Of a DNA stretch of 45,818 bases, positions 1-7,914 are shown piece after piece (the first letter of the stretch is position 1; each line of letters starts with the position of its first letter). A program made the translations under genes and the position numbers. The notes beneath the pieces were generated by a model. That model did no database searches. It was not told where the DNA came from and saw only the letters and a list, made by a program, of their open reading frames with translations. This DNA comes from Gammaproteobacteria bacterium (lineage in GTDB: Bacteria; Pseudomonadota; Gammaproteobacteria; Acidiferrobacterales; SPGG2): contig JAOTYM010000017.1 in assembly GCA_029861845.1 (NCBI GenBank), positions 1 through 45,818 of the forward strand, written 5' to 3'.

Positions 1-12
1 CTCTTCCGATCT
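1..12. other. Illumina adapter remnant at contig end
   Basis: The first 12 bases, CTCTTCCGATCT, are identical to the 3' end of the standard Illumina adapter. On the other strand they read AGATCGGAAGAG, the usual read-through start. They should be treated as vector or adapter sequence, not genome. The few dozen bases just inside it may also be unreliable. Confidence 0.9.
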
Positions 13-101
13 GCCTATCGCGCGTAGCGGGCCTAGAGACCGCCTTTTTTCGGGCCCACCATCACGAATTTCAAGTGGGGCCACCAACTTTTGGGATTTT
101 G

Positions 102-128
102 TTAGCACTCGCTTAAAGCGAGTGCTAA
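102..128. promoter_or_regulatory. CIRCE operator (HrcA binding site)
   Basis: TTAGCACTC, a 9-base spacer and GAGTGCTAA match the CIRCE consensus at every position. The spacer is also self-complementary, so the 27 bp are a perfect palindrome apart from the central base. CIRCE is the operator of the heat-shock repressor HrcA and normally precedes groESL or dnaK. Here it sits downstream of fxsA, the usual neighbour of groES, so a leftward groESL operon just outside the window is likely. No groES start is visible in the remaining 101 bases to the left. Confidence 0.95.
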
Positions 129-155
129 TGATAATGCCGCGACCCCCAAAGTCAA
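128..155 (-). promoter_or_regulatory. Sigma70-type promoter overlapping CIRCE
   Basis: On the minus strand TTGACT (150-155) and TATCAT (128-133) are separated by 16 bases, a good vegetative promoter facing left. The -10 box abuts and shares one base with the CIRCE palindrome, so bound HrcA would cover the -10 and start site. This fits heat induction by release of HrcA rather than a sigma32 promoter. The target gene is outside the window and is inferred to be groES. Confidence 0.75.
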
Positions 156-161
156 GGTAAA

Positions 162-614
162 TTATGGCGCTTGGCTGTCGTCGTCGACGCGGTCGAATTC
201 GCCATCCAAAGTGTGGCGTCGGTCACCGGGCATGGTGGTTCCGGGGCCGGACGTGGGCTGGATAAACCTGCGCTCCATGACGGTTCGAATCAACCATCGA
301 CGTAACGGTGGCACAAGTAGGGTAAAACCAACGCTGTCCGTAAAGAAGCCCGGGGTCAGCAGTAGTGCGCCGGCGACAATCAGGGCCACGCCCTCTAACA
401 TCTCCACCGCCGGCAGCTCACCCGCACGCAGCTGGATCTGGGCGCGTGAGAGCGTGGCAAGGCCCTGCGCACGTACCAACGCGGCGCCGATGATCGCCGT
501 CAATACCACCAGTATTACCGTCCAAATAGCACCAATTACGCTACCCACCTCAATGAGCAGCCAGATCTCAACCAGCGGCACGACTAGGAATACGGTAAAC
601 AGGAGCTGGGTCAT
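162..614 (-). CDS. fxsA: FxsA family membrane protein
   Basis: This 150-residue integral membrane protein belongs to the FxsA (suppressor of F exclusion of phage T7) family. The N-terminus is strongly hydrophobic, with segments at about residues 4-24 and 28-47, then a conserved patch near AQGLATL and another hydrophobic segment at about 75-100. The C-terminal 45 residues are polar and variable, as usual in the family. In E. coli overproduction relieves F-factor exclusion of T7, but the cellular role is not known. The gene lies directly upstream of the CIRCE promoter, the same order as fxsA-groES elsewhere, which supports the call. Confidence 0.88.
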   Translation of the reverse strand: MTQLLFTVFLVVPLVEIWLLIEVGSVIGAIWTVILVVLTAIIGAALVRAQGLATLSRAQIQLRAGELPAVEMLEGVALIVAGALLLTPGFFTDSVGFTLLVPPLRRWLIRTVMERRFIQPTSGPGTTMPGDRRHTLDGEFDRVDDDSQAP

Positions 615-741
615 GAACGGTCTGTGTGGTGCAACTTTAGTTTGGCAATCTCGTTACAGGTGGGGGCAAATCGGGTCGAAAGCAAGCGCACGCAAGGCCC
701 GATCGGCGTGCGGTCCGCCCCACGGCATGAGGAACCGTCCA

Positions 742-769
742 TAAAAAAAGGGTGACACGCGGTCACCCT
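742..769 (-). terminator. Leftward Rho-independent terminator upstream of fxsA
   Basis: An 8 bp stem (749-756 with 762-769, core GGGTGAC/GTCACCC) with a 5-base loop is followed, on the minus strand, by a run of seven T (743-749). It is a strong leftward terminator, but no leftward gene ends here: the next gene to the right, cutA, points right. It therefore lies in the 5' region of fxsA and could be an attenuator or the end of a short leftward RNA. Confidence 0.7.
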
Positions 770-858
770 AGGCTTTAATTTACGGTAGGAGGAGTTTAGG
801 CAAACGACCACGAACCATCGATACTCAATTTGACGGGAGACGAGCGACAAGTTCTACC

Positions 859-1188
859 ATGCCCGACCACGAATATCAGATCGTACTAACCAGTTGTCCC
901 GACAGCGACAGCGCCAACGCCCTGGCCCAAGGATTGGTAGAGGCCAGATTGGCGGCGGCGGTAAACATCCTGCCGGCCGGGAAATCGGTGTATGCCTGGC
1001 GCCAGAAAGTCCGGACCGCCAGCGAGCACCTGCTGCTGGTCAAGTCAGCCACCCGAAACTACCGGGAAATCGAGGCACACATCCGGGCGTGGCACCCTTA
1101 CGAACTTCCGGCCATCTTGGCAGTCCCAATCGCTAATGCCTCCGCTGACTACCTGGGCTGGCTGGAAAATCCATGGATAACCAAATGA
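859..1188 (+). CDS. cutA: CutA1 divalent-ion tolerance protein
   Basis: The 109-residue product is a CutA1 protein, a small, very stable trimeric protein with a ferredoxin-like fold. E. coli cutA mutants have altered copper tolerance, though the biochemical role is unclear. The family pattern is visible throughout: the N-terminal VLTSCPD strand, the LAAAVNILP turn, YAWRQKV, then HPYELPAILAVPI and a C-terminal YLGWL helix. Length matches E. coli CutA (112 residues). The stop overlaps the start of dsbD, so the two are co-transcribed and translationally coupled, as in other gammaproteobacteria. Confidence 0.93.
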   Translation: MPDHEYQIVLTSCPDSDSANALAQGLVEARLAAAVNILPAGKSVYAWRQKVRTASEHLLLVKSATRNYREIEAHIRAWHPYELPAILAVPIANASADYLGWLENPWITK

Positions 1189-3506
1189 TTAGAGGGCTTT
1201 TAGTACTCGCGACGCTATTGCCCATTACACCTTCGCTGGCGAGCCATAGCGACAACGCGCGTTTGGAATTTGCCCGCGCCGAGCTGCCGGCAGCGCCAGA
1301 CGAGTTGCTGCCGCCCGATGAGGCCTTTGGTCTGTCAACCCGCAGCATCGATGCCACGACCTTAGAGGCGCGTTGGCAGATCGCCGATGGCTACTACCTG
1401 TATCAGAATCGGTTTAAGTTTGAGGCCCAGGATAATGCCGTCACGTTAGGTCTGCCCGGCTTTCCAGCCGGCGAGAGAAAATCGGACCCCCTATTTGGCG
1501 AGGTTGAGACCTACAGCAAGCAGGTTGCAGTGCGACTACCGATCGCACGTCGAGACTCCGATGCCCTAACAACGACCCTGCGCGTTACCGCCCAAGGATG
1601 CAATGAACCGGTGGGCGTGTGTTATCCACCCATCATCAAACACGTGGCCTTTAACTTGATCTCGGCGGCAGTGGCCGAAACGGTGACCGCCGGCAGCGGC
1701 GCCGCATCCGTTACCGATCTTCGCCAACTATTGGCGCCGCCGACCGGCGAGCAGGAGTTTCTGCATCCGGACGATGCATTCGTACTGACGGTAGAACCCG
1801 TTGCGGATGACGTCTTGCTCGCACGGTTTCAGATCAGCGAGGGCTATTACCTCTACCGCGATAAGACCAAATTCGAGCTCAGTACCGCGGCCGGTGCCGC
1901 GCCTACGGCGGCTCGGTTGACCGCGTATGAGCTCCCCGCCGGCAAACCCAAGTTCGACGAGTATTTCGGTGAAACCGAGGTCTACTACCACCAGACGGCG
2001 GTCAGCTTGCCACTGGCGACGAGGACGTCAGCTCCCACCAACCTGGCGCTAAAGGCCGTCTACCAGGGTTGTGCGGAAAAGGGCATTTGTTACCCGCCCA
2101 TAAGCAAGTATTTCGATATCCGCCTGGCAAATACCGGCATCGTCGGGGTCACTTCGCGCGATCCACTTGGCCCCCGTAGCCCGATCGCTGACGCCGGCGC
2201 CATTACCTCAACCAGTTTCCTATTGGCGATCATCTTGGCCTTCGGCACCGGACTGCTGCTGACATTTACGCCCTGCGTACTACCGATGATCCCGATCCTG
2301 TCTAGCATCATTGTTGGGCAAGGCGCCAACGACATCACCAAGGTTCGGGGTGGGATGTTGTCACTGACCTTCGTATTAGGTACCGCCCTGACTTACACCG
2401 CCATCGGTATTGTTGCTGGTGCCACCGGCGATCAACTGCAGGCCTATTTCCAGAACACCTGGGCGATCGGCGTCCTCAGTGCCATATTCGTCGCCATGGC
2501 GCTATCGATGTTTGGCTTGTACGAGCTGCAAATGCCGTCGTTTATTCAATCGCGGCTGCAGCAGACTAGCCAAGGTCTACAAGGGGGATCACTGGCCGGC
2601 ACCTTCGGGCTCGGTGTGGTGTCCGCGTTGATCGTCGGCGCGTGCGTGTCGCCGCTATTGATCTCGGCGCTGGGGGTGGCGATTGCCAGCAGAGACCCGG
2701 TGTTGGGGGGCGCCATGATGTTTTCGATGGCCCTCGGCATGGGCGTTATCTTGATCGCGTGCGGCGTCGGCGCCGGCTGGCTGCTACCAAGGGCCGGGCA
2801 ATGGATGGAAAAGATCAAGCAAGGATTTGGTGTCCTCTTGCTCGCGGTCGCCATTTACCTACTCGGATTCCTGCCAAACGTCCCAATACTGTTTTTGTGG
2901 GCGGCGTTCTTCGTGGGCATGGCAATCTATCTGGGTGCCACCCAGAGTCTTCCCAGAAGCACCCGCGGATGGCGCTTTCTGTGGAAGGGTCTGGAGACCG
3001 GTCTACTCGTTTGGGGAATACTGGCGCTCGTGGGTGGCCTCAGTGGGCATCGCGATGTCCTGCGGCCAGTACCGACCTTACTGTCGGGGTCCGATCCGTC
3101 AGTCAGCGTCGCCGCCGGGCATAGCCTGTTCGAGCGCATCACCGAGCTCGCTATTTTAGAGGACCGACTGACAGCGGCTCGGCTCGCCGGCCGGCCGGTC
3201 ATCGTCGATTACTATGCAGACTGGTGTACGGACTGCGTGCGCATGGAAAGACTAACCTTCGCCAATGCCGATGTGCGCGCTGCCCTGGAGCCATTTGTGC
3301 TGTTGCAACTGGACGTGACCAATGCATTCGATCCCCAAAGCAGCGCCCTGAAAAAGCACTTCGGCGTCTACGGTCCGCCAGCGACGGTATTTATCACCGC
3401 CAGCGGCGACGAGCGCCGTGACTTGCGGTTTTACGGTTTCCGGTCGGCCAACCAGTTTCTGCAGATCCTGAACAAGCTAGCCCCCACCATCGCGCGCAAT
3501 TCCTGA
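1173..3506 (+). CDS. dsbD: DsbD thiol:disulfide interchange protein, duplicated alpha domain
   Basis: DsbD carries electrons from cytoplasmic thioredoxin across the inner membrane to periplasmic reductases such as DsbC and to cytochrome c maturation. The order is signal peptide (about 1-25), DsbD-alpha domain 1 (about 42-162, C143/C150), alpha domain 2 (about 194-318, C300/C306), an eight-helix transmembrane domain with C368 (FTPCVLP) and C491 (GACVSP), and a C-terminal thioredoxin-like gamma domain with the motif WCTDC (C685/C688). The usual protein is about 570-600 residues with one alpha domain; the extra copy explains the 777 residues. ATG at 1173 has a GGAAAA upstream. ATG at 1185 would give an ATGA overlap with cutA and a shorter signal peptide, and is the alternative start. 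Confidence 0.95.
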   Translation: MDNQMIRGLLVLATLLPITPSLASHSDNARLEFARAELPAAPDELLPPDEAFGLSTRSIDATTLEARWQIADGYYLYQNRFKFEAQDNAVTLGLPGFPAGERKSDPLFGEVETYSKQVAVRLPIARRDSDALTTTLRVTAQGCNEPVGVCYPPIIKHVAFNLISAAVAETVTAGSGAASVTDLRQLLAPPTGEQEFLHPDDAFVLTVEPVADDVLLARFQISEGYYLYRDKTKFELSTAAGAAPTAARLTAYELPAGKPKFDEYFGETEVYYHQTAVSLPLATRTSAPTNLALKAVYQGCAEKGICYPPISKYFDIRLANTGIVGVTSRDPLGPRSPIADAGAITSTSFLLAIILAFGTGLLLTFTPCVLPMIPILSSIIVGQGANDITKVRGGMLSLTFVLGTALTYTAIGIVAGATGDQLQAYFQNTWAIGVLSAIFVAMALSMFGLYELQMPSFIQSRLQQTSQGLQGGSLAGTFGLGVVSALIVGACVSPLLISALGVAIASRDPVLGGAMMFSMALGMGVILIACGVGAGWLLPRAGQWMEKIKQGFGVLLLAVAIYLLGFLPNVPILFLWAAFFVGMAIYLGATQSLPRSTRGWRFLWKGLETGLLVWGILALVGGLSGHRDVLRPVPTLLSGSDPSVSVAAGHSLFERITELAILEDRLTAARLAGRPVIVDYYADWCTDCVRMERLTFANADVRAALEPFVLLQLDVTNAFDPQSSALKKHFGVYGPPATVFITASGDERRDLRFYGFRSANQFLQILNKLAPTIARNS

Positions 3507-3692
3507 ATTGAGCCTCAGCGCAAATAGCCTAGATTTGCATCGATCTTCCTTGATATAGAGGGCAAGTTCGGCTAACTTGCAGGAAACTAGACAATCGAGT
3601 GGCGGCGGTGCAAAATGCGGTTGCCGCCATCATGCTTACCTGAGTTGACCACAGATCGCAGGTCTTAGAAGGCAGCGCCTAGGGATATCGGC

Positions 3693-4133
3693 ATGGCTGA
3701 GCTCCTGGTAATCAATGGACCCAACCTGAACCTCCTTGGCACGCGTGACCCCGAGGTCTACGGGCACGTCGGCCTGGATGAAATCAACCGGCGCCTCAAA
3801 AAGCGCGCTACCGCGGCCGGCCACAAGATCTCTTTTTTCCAAAGCAACGCCGAGCACGAGCTGGTAGACCGGGTGCAAGCGGCTATGGACCAAAAGGTCG
3901 GCTTCATTATCCTTAATCCGGCCGCTTTCACGCATACCAGTGTGGCCTTGCGCGACGCGCTGGCCGCCACCAGCATCCCGTTTATCGAGGTACATCTGTC
4001 GAACGTCTTTGCGCGTGAGCCCTTCCGGCGTCATTCGCACTTCTCCGACATTGCCGTCGGCGTTATCACCGGTCTCGGAGCACATGGCTACGAGCTTGCG
4101 CTGCAGGCGGCGCTGGAGCATCTCGCAGAATAG
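3693..4133 (+). CDS. aroQ: Type II 3-dehydroquinate dehydratase
   Basis: This enzyme converts 3-dehydroquinate to 3-dehydroshikimate in the shikimate pathway; type II forms are dodecamers. The 146 residues show the family landmarks: [12 protein letters not shown] near the N-terminus with catalytic Tyr23, Asn75 in [10 protein letters not shown] with His81, and EVHLSN (His101), followed by R112/R113 in the substrate-binding segment. It starts a tight cluster with accB (10 bases downstream) and accC, the standard gammaproteobacterial arrangement. The 186 bases before it contain a 7 bp hairpin (3562-3580) without a T run and presumably the operon promoter, which I could not place firmly. Confidence 0.96.
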   Translation: MAELLVINGPNLNLLGTRDPEVYGHVGLDEINRRLKKRATAAGHKISFFQSNAEHELVDRVQAAMDQKVGFIILNPAAFTHTSVALRDALAATSIPFIEVHLSNVFAREPFRRHSHFSDIAVGVITGLGAHGYELALQAALEHLAE

Positions 4134-4143
4134 GATCGCGGTC

Positions 4144-4581
4144 ATGGACATTCGCAAGGTCAAAAAACTAATCGAAATGCTTGAGGAATCGGGCCTAGCT
4201 GAAATCGAGATACGTGAGGGCGAGGAATCTATACGTATCAGTCGTGCTAGTGCGGTGGCACCATCGGTATCCGCCAGCCCCAGCCCCCCCGTGGTCGTCC
4301 CAACCGCTACGCCAGAACGATCGGCCCCGGTCCCTGCCATTCCGTCTGGGCATGTCGTGACCTCACCCATGGTGGGGACGTTCTACCGTGCCGCTTCTCC
4401 CGACAGTGCCCCCTTCGTCGAAGTCGGCAGCCAGGTAGAGGTGGGCGCTACCCTGTGTATCATCGAAGCCATGAAAATGCTGAACGAAATCGAGGCGGAT
4501 AAATCCGGGATTATTCGCGCCATTCAGAAAGAAAATGGCCAACCGGTGGAATACGGCGAGCCATTGTTCGTAATCGAATAA
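4144..4581 (+). CDS. accB: Biotin carboxyl carrier protein of acetyl-CoA carboxylase
   Basis: BCCP carries carboxyl-biotin between biotin carboxylase and carboxyltransferase in the first step of fatty acid synthesis. From ATG 4144 it is 145 residues. It has the N-terminal [17 protein letters not shown] helix, a Pro/Ser/Ala-rich linker (about 37-65), and the biotinyl domain with the EAMKM motif, whose lysine is biotinylated. The frame is open further upstream, but the family N-terminus begins exactly at 4144. It lies between aroQ and accC (31 bases) as part of one operon. Confidence 0.96.
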   Translation: MDIRKVKKLIEMLEESGLAEIEIREGEESIRISRASAVAPSVSASPSPPVVVPTATPERSAPVPAIPSGHVVTSPMVGTFYRAASPDSAPFVEVGSQVEVGATLCIIEAMKMLNEIEADKSGIIRAIQKENGQPVEYGEPLFVIE

Positions 4582-4612
4582 TTGCGCCACCGCAACAACC
4601 GGCAGCATACCG

Positions 4613-5953
4613 ATGATCGAAAAAGTCGTGATCGCTAACCGCGGTGAGATCGCACTTCGGATTCTGCGTGCCTGCCGTATGCTGGGGATTCGAACCGTCG
4701 CGCTTTATTCGGAGGCCGACCGCGAAGCCAAATACGTCAGGCTCTCCGATGAATCGGTGTGTATCGGCCCGGCGCTGGCAGCGGAAAGCTACCTCAACAT
4801 ACCAGCGGTGATAAGTGCGGCCGAAGTTACTGACGCCAATGCCATCCATCCTGGCTATGGCTTTCTCGCCGAGAATGCCGATTTCGCAGAACGCGTCGAA
4901 CAAAGCGGGTTTATCTTCATCGGCCCGCGCCCGGAGACGTTGCGACTAATGGGTGACAAGATCTCCGCCATCCAGGCGATGAAGAAGTCGGGCGTGCCTT
5001 GCGTCCCGGGCTCCGAGGGTCCGCTCGGCGACGATGGAACCGAAAACCTACGCCTTGCCACCAACATCGGTTATCCCGTTTTGATCAAGGCCACTGGCGG
5101 TGGCGGTGGCAAGGGTATGCGCGTCGTACATACAGAAGCGACGCTACTTAACGCTATCTCACTAACCCGGACAGAGGCGGCCGCCGCGTTCGGCAACGAC
5201 ACCGTGTATATGGAGAAGTACCTGGGTAACCCGCGGCACATCGAGTTTCAGGTACTCGCCGACCAACACGGCAATGCCATCCACTTGGGCGAGCGCGACT
5301 GTTCACTGCAACGGCGCCACCAGAAGGTCGTTGAAGAATCGCCAGCCCCCGGAATCTCGGACAAGTTGCGACGAAGAATTGGGGAGCGCTGCGCCGAGGC
5401 CTGCCGCAACATCGGTTATAGGGGCGCAGGTACCTTTGAGTTTCTTTATGAAGACGGTGAATTCTATTTCATCGAAATGAACACACGCATACAGGTTGAA
5501 CACCCAGTGACGGAAATGATTACCGGCATCGACATTGTACGAGAACAACTGCGGATTGCCGCCGGAGAGAGATTGGCTTACCGGCAAAAAGACATCACTT
5601 TTAGCGGGCACGCCATCGAATGCCGCATCAATGCAGAGGATCCATCCAGCTTTCTCCCGTCGCCGGGATGTATCGTGCAGTACCATCAGCCCGGCGGGCC
5701 CGGTATACGCGTGGACTCCCACATCTACAACAATTATTCGGTGCCACCGTATTATGATTCGTTAATCGCAAAACTTATCGCGCATGGTGATACGCGCGAG
5801 TTGGCGATGGCACGTATGCGTGTCGCACTATCAGAAATGGTTGTCGAGGGTATCAAGACCAACATACCCATGCATGAAGACATCATGTCCGACGCAGCGT
5901 TTCAGACAGGTGGCGTCAATGTCCATTACCTCGAAAAGAAGTTGGGGTTATAG
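4613..5953 (+). CDS. accC: Acetyl-CoA carboxylase, biotin carboxylase subunit
   Basis: This ATP-grasp enzyme carboxylates the biotin on AccB using bicarbonate and ATP. The 446 residues match the family length (E. coli 449). They begin with the pre-ATP-grasp domain ([16 protein letters not shown]), followed by the Gly-rich ATP lid ([11 protein letters not shown]), the metal and bicarbonate site [14 protein letters not shown], and the C-terminal biotin carboxylase domain with INAEDP. No key residue is missing. It is cotranscribed with accB and followed by prmA. Confidence 0.97.
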   Translation: MIEKVVIANRGEIALRILRACRMLGIRTVALYSEADREAKYVRLSDESVCIGPALAAESYLNIPAVISAAEVTDANAIHPGYGFLAENADFAERVEQSGFIFIGPRPETLRLMGDKISAIQAMKKSGVPCVPGSEGPLGDDGTENLRLATNIGYPVLIKATGGGGGKGMRVVHTEATLLNAISLTRTEAAAAFGNDTVYMEKYLGNPRHIEFQVLADQHGNAIHLGERDCSLQRRHQKVVEESPAPGISDKLRRRIGERCAEACRNIGYRGAGTFEFLYEDGEFYFIEMNTRIQVEHPVTEMITGIDIVREQLRIAAGERLAYRQKDITFSGHAIECRINAEDPSSFLPSPGCIVQYHQPGGPGIRVDSHIYNNYSVPPYYDSLIAKLIAHGDTRELAMARMRVALSEMVVEGIKTNIPMHEDIMSDAAFQTGGVNVHYLEKKLGL

Positions 5954-6030
5954 AAATAGAAGTTGAGACGGCCATGTCTACCTGGCCGTGGCGCAAGTTG
6001 TCGGCTTGCCCCTTGAAGGTGGCGAAATCC

Positions 6031-6933
6031 ATGCCCTGGCTACAACTCAAGCTGGAAGCAGATAAGAATCGGGTGGAACAGATAATCCAGGTGCTCGATG
6101 AATGTGGCGCACTCTCAGTGACGGTTGAAGACAAAGGCCAGCACGCACAATTCCAAGAACAAAGTGACACTGCCGTTTTCTGGACCCACAACCGTATTAC
6201 CGGCCTGTTCCCCGCTAACGCCGATGTTGCCGCCATCATGCAACAGATAGAACAGCATACCGGCGCCGCTCCCGCCTACAGCGTAGATACGCTGCCAGAT
6301 CGCGACTGGGAACTGGCTTGGCAAGCAGAATACCGGCCGCTACAGATAAGCACAAAACTCTGGATATGTCCGAGCTCCTCGACCCCACCGCAACCAGCCG
6401 CAACTAATGTCTACATCGACCCGGGTTTGGCTTTTGGTTCCGGCACCCATCCCACCACACGTTTGTGTCTAGAGTGGCTGGCGGAGCGGGATATCGTTAA
6501 CAATGACGTCATCGATTACGGCTGCGGGTCTGGGATCCTTGCCATCGCGGCGTTAAAGCTTGGCGCTCGACGTGCATGGGGCATAGATAATGATGCACGC
6601 GCGCTTCAGGCTAGCCAGGAAAATGCGGTTCACAATGCTGTCGCAGGGTGCTATCAGAGCCTCGCACCCGAATCGTTGCCACCACGACTACAAGCCGACA
6701 TCGTTTTGGCCAACATCCTCGCGCAACCCTTGATGGCGCTCGCCCCTAGGCTAACCACACTAGTCAGAAACGGTGGACATCTCATTCTCTCGGGACTACT
6801 GGAATCTCAGGCAAGCGCCGTCTGCGCCTGTTATGCGCAGGAATTAGTGATACAGGCGCAGGTACAACGTGAAGATGCGCAAGGATATCGCTGGGTTATG
6901 CTGGCGATGTCTAGGCGCCATCCTGCGGAATAA
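6031..6933 (+). CDS. prmA: Ribosomal protein L11 methyltransferase
   Basis: PrmA trimethylates ribosomal protein L11 using S-adenosylmethionine. The frame is open from 5974, but the family N-terminus (MPWLQLKL) starts at 6031, preceded by GAAGGTGG, giving 300 residues (E. coli 293). The N-terminal L11-recognition domain spans about 1-115. The Rossmann methyltransferase domain contains GLAFGSGTHPTT, the SAM motif DYGCGSGILAIAALKLGA and the NIL motif (LANILAQPL). Adjacency to accC is conserved in many gammaproteobacteria. The stop is followed immediately by the next ATG. Confidence 0.95.
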   Translation: MPWLQLKLEADKNRVEQIIQVLDECGALSVTVEDKGQHAQFQEQSDTAVFWTHNRITGLFPANADVAAIMQQIEQHTGAAPAYSVDTLPDRDWELAWQAEYRPLQISTKLWICPSSSTPPQPAATNVYIDPGLAFGSGTHPTTRLCLEWLAERDIVNNDVIDYGCGSGILAIAALKLGARRAWGIDNDARALQASQENAVHNAVAGCYQSLAPESLPPRLQADIVLANILAQPLMALAPRLTTLVRNGGHLILSGLLESQASAVCACYAQELVIQAQVQREDAQGYRWVMLAMSRRHPAE

Positions 6934-7758
6934 ATGAAAAAAACACTCCACACCCTGTGTCCGGCGTGCGGTACCACTTTTGCGCTCACGTCGGCGCAAT
7001 TGAAGGCGCGAAAAGGCCTAGTCCGATGCGGGCGCTGTTCGCAGGTCTTTCGCAGCGATCGGCACCTGGTGGACACGCCACCGAGCGAGGAAAAGGCCCA
7101 GAAACGAGACACGACTAAGCAAACGCCGGAACCAGAGCAAAAGAAACAGGCACTTAAACAGAAACAAACCCCAACCAAACGGGTCAAATTGGCCCAGCGT
7201 GGCGACGATGATTCAGACTCATCGTTGCAGCAAGAGTTTGTCAGTGCCGACGTCGCCCAATTGTTGAGTGGAAAACGGCGATGGCGGGTAGCCCCCCTGG
7301 TGTGGCTGATGGGGGCGGTGGTCTTGTTTGTCGTATTACTCGGGCAAATCGTTTATTTCTACCCCACCGAACTCGCCCGCTACCCGCAATTAGTGCCCTT
7401 GGTAACCCGTGTATGCGCCTCGCTCGGTTGCGAGGTTCAAGCCAAACAAGATGTAGGGCTAATAGAAATCCTGCGGACCACAGTCGGGCCACACCCTAAA
7501 CAGGAACAAGCGCTGCGCGTTCGCGCTGCCCTCGTTAATCGTGCTGACTTTCCGCAGCCCTTTCCGCTGATGGAAATTACGCTGACCAACAACACCGGTG
7601 AAGTCATCGCGCGACGTACATTTTCGCCCACCGAATACCTTAGATCTGCCGACGTCGGCGATAACATGACTCCCAATGTCGTTGTTGACAGTCTGTTAGA
7701 CATCAGTAATCCCGACCCCAACCCTGGTGGCTACGAGATTCGGTTGCTAGGGCGATAA
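6934..7758 (+). CDS. Zinc-ribbon / DUF3426 membrane protein
   Basis: The 274-residue protein begins with an MJ0042-type zinc ribbon (C9-x2-C12 and C32-x2-C35), then a highly charged Lys/Gln/Glu-rich linker (about 50-100). One transmembrane helix follows (about 119-142), then a periplasmic DUF3426-type domain with pairs such as LVPLVTRVCASLGC and the conserved terminal GYEIRLLGR. This architecture, next to prmA, is common in gamma- and betaproteobacteria, but the function is unknown. It starts directly after the prmA stop, so the two are translated from one transcript. A cytoplasmic zinc ribbon joined to a periplasmic domain suggests a structural or sensing role; that is inference. Confidence 0.85.
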   Translation: MKKTLHTLCPACGTTFALTSAQLKARKGLVRCGRCSQVFRSDRHLVDTPPSEEKAQKRDTTKQTPEPEQKKQALKQKQTPTKRVKLAQRGDDDSDSSLQQEFVSADVAQLLSGKRRWRVAPLVWLMGAVVLFVVLLGQIVYFYPTELARYPQLVPLVTRVCASLGCEVQAKQDVGLIEILRTTVGPHPKQEQALRVRAALVNRADFPQPFPLMEITLTNNTGEVIARRTFSPTEYLRSADVGDNMTPNVVVDSLLDISNPDPNPGGYEIRLLGR

Positions 7759-7848
7759 AATTTTATCATGCCCTCTCTATTCCAGTTTAGAGTTGCTCTA
7801 TTTCAGCAACCATCTTTGATTGCGAATCAATCAGTTCAAACAGATCGT

Positions 7849-7876
7849 TTGCGTCGCCACCTTTTTTGGTTATGAT
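7849..7876 (+). promoter_or_regulatory. Candidate dusB-fis promoter with GC-rich discriminator
   Basis: TTGCGT (7849-7854) and TATGAT (7871-7876) are 16 bases apart and are followed at once by the GC-rich GCGGCCC. A strong -10 with a GC discriminator is typical of growth-rate and ppGpp-controlled promoters such as the E. coli fis promoter. It lies 38 bases before dusB. Confidence 0.5.
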
Positions 7877-7914
7877 GCGGCCCTTTCCCTCTGCGATTCT
7901 GGACAACAACAACG

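Noticed and set aside
13..60. Possible rightward terminator (GCGG...CCGC then T6, 27-50) or start of groES
   Set aside because: The stem is only 4 bp and lies in sequence next to an adapter remnant. No start codon with a frame longer than nine codons is present on the minus strand.
211..744. 177-codon plus-strand frame over fxsA
   Set aside because: Antisense to a recognised FxsA protein, no family features, no ribosome site.
611..850. 79-codon minus-strand frame upstream of fxsA
   Set aside because: Contains the terminator hairpin, no Shine-Dalgarno and no recognisable protein pattern.
3636..4370. 244-codon minus-strand frame over aroQ and accB
   Set aside because: Antisense shadow of two well recognised genes.
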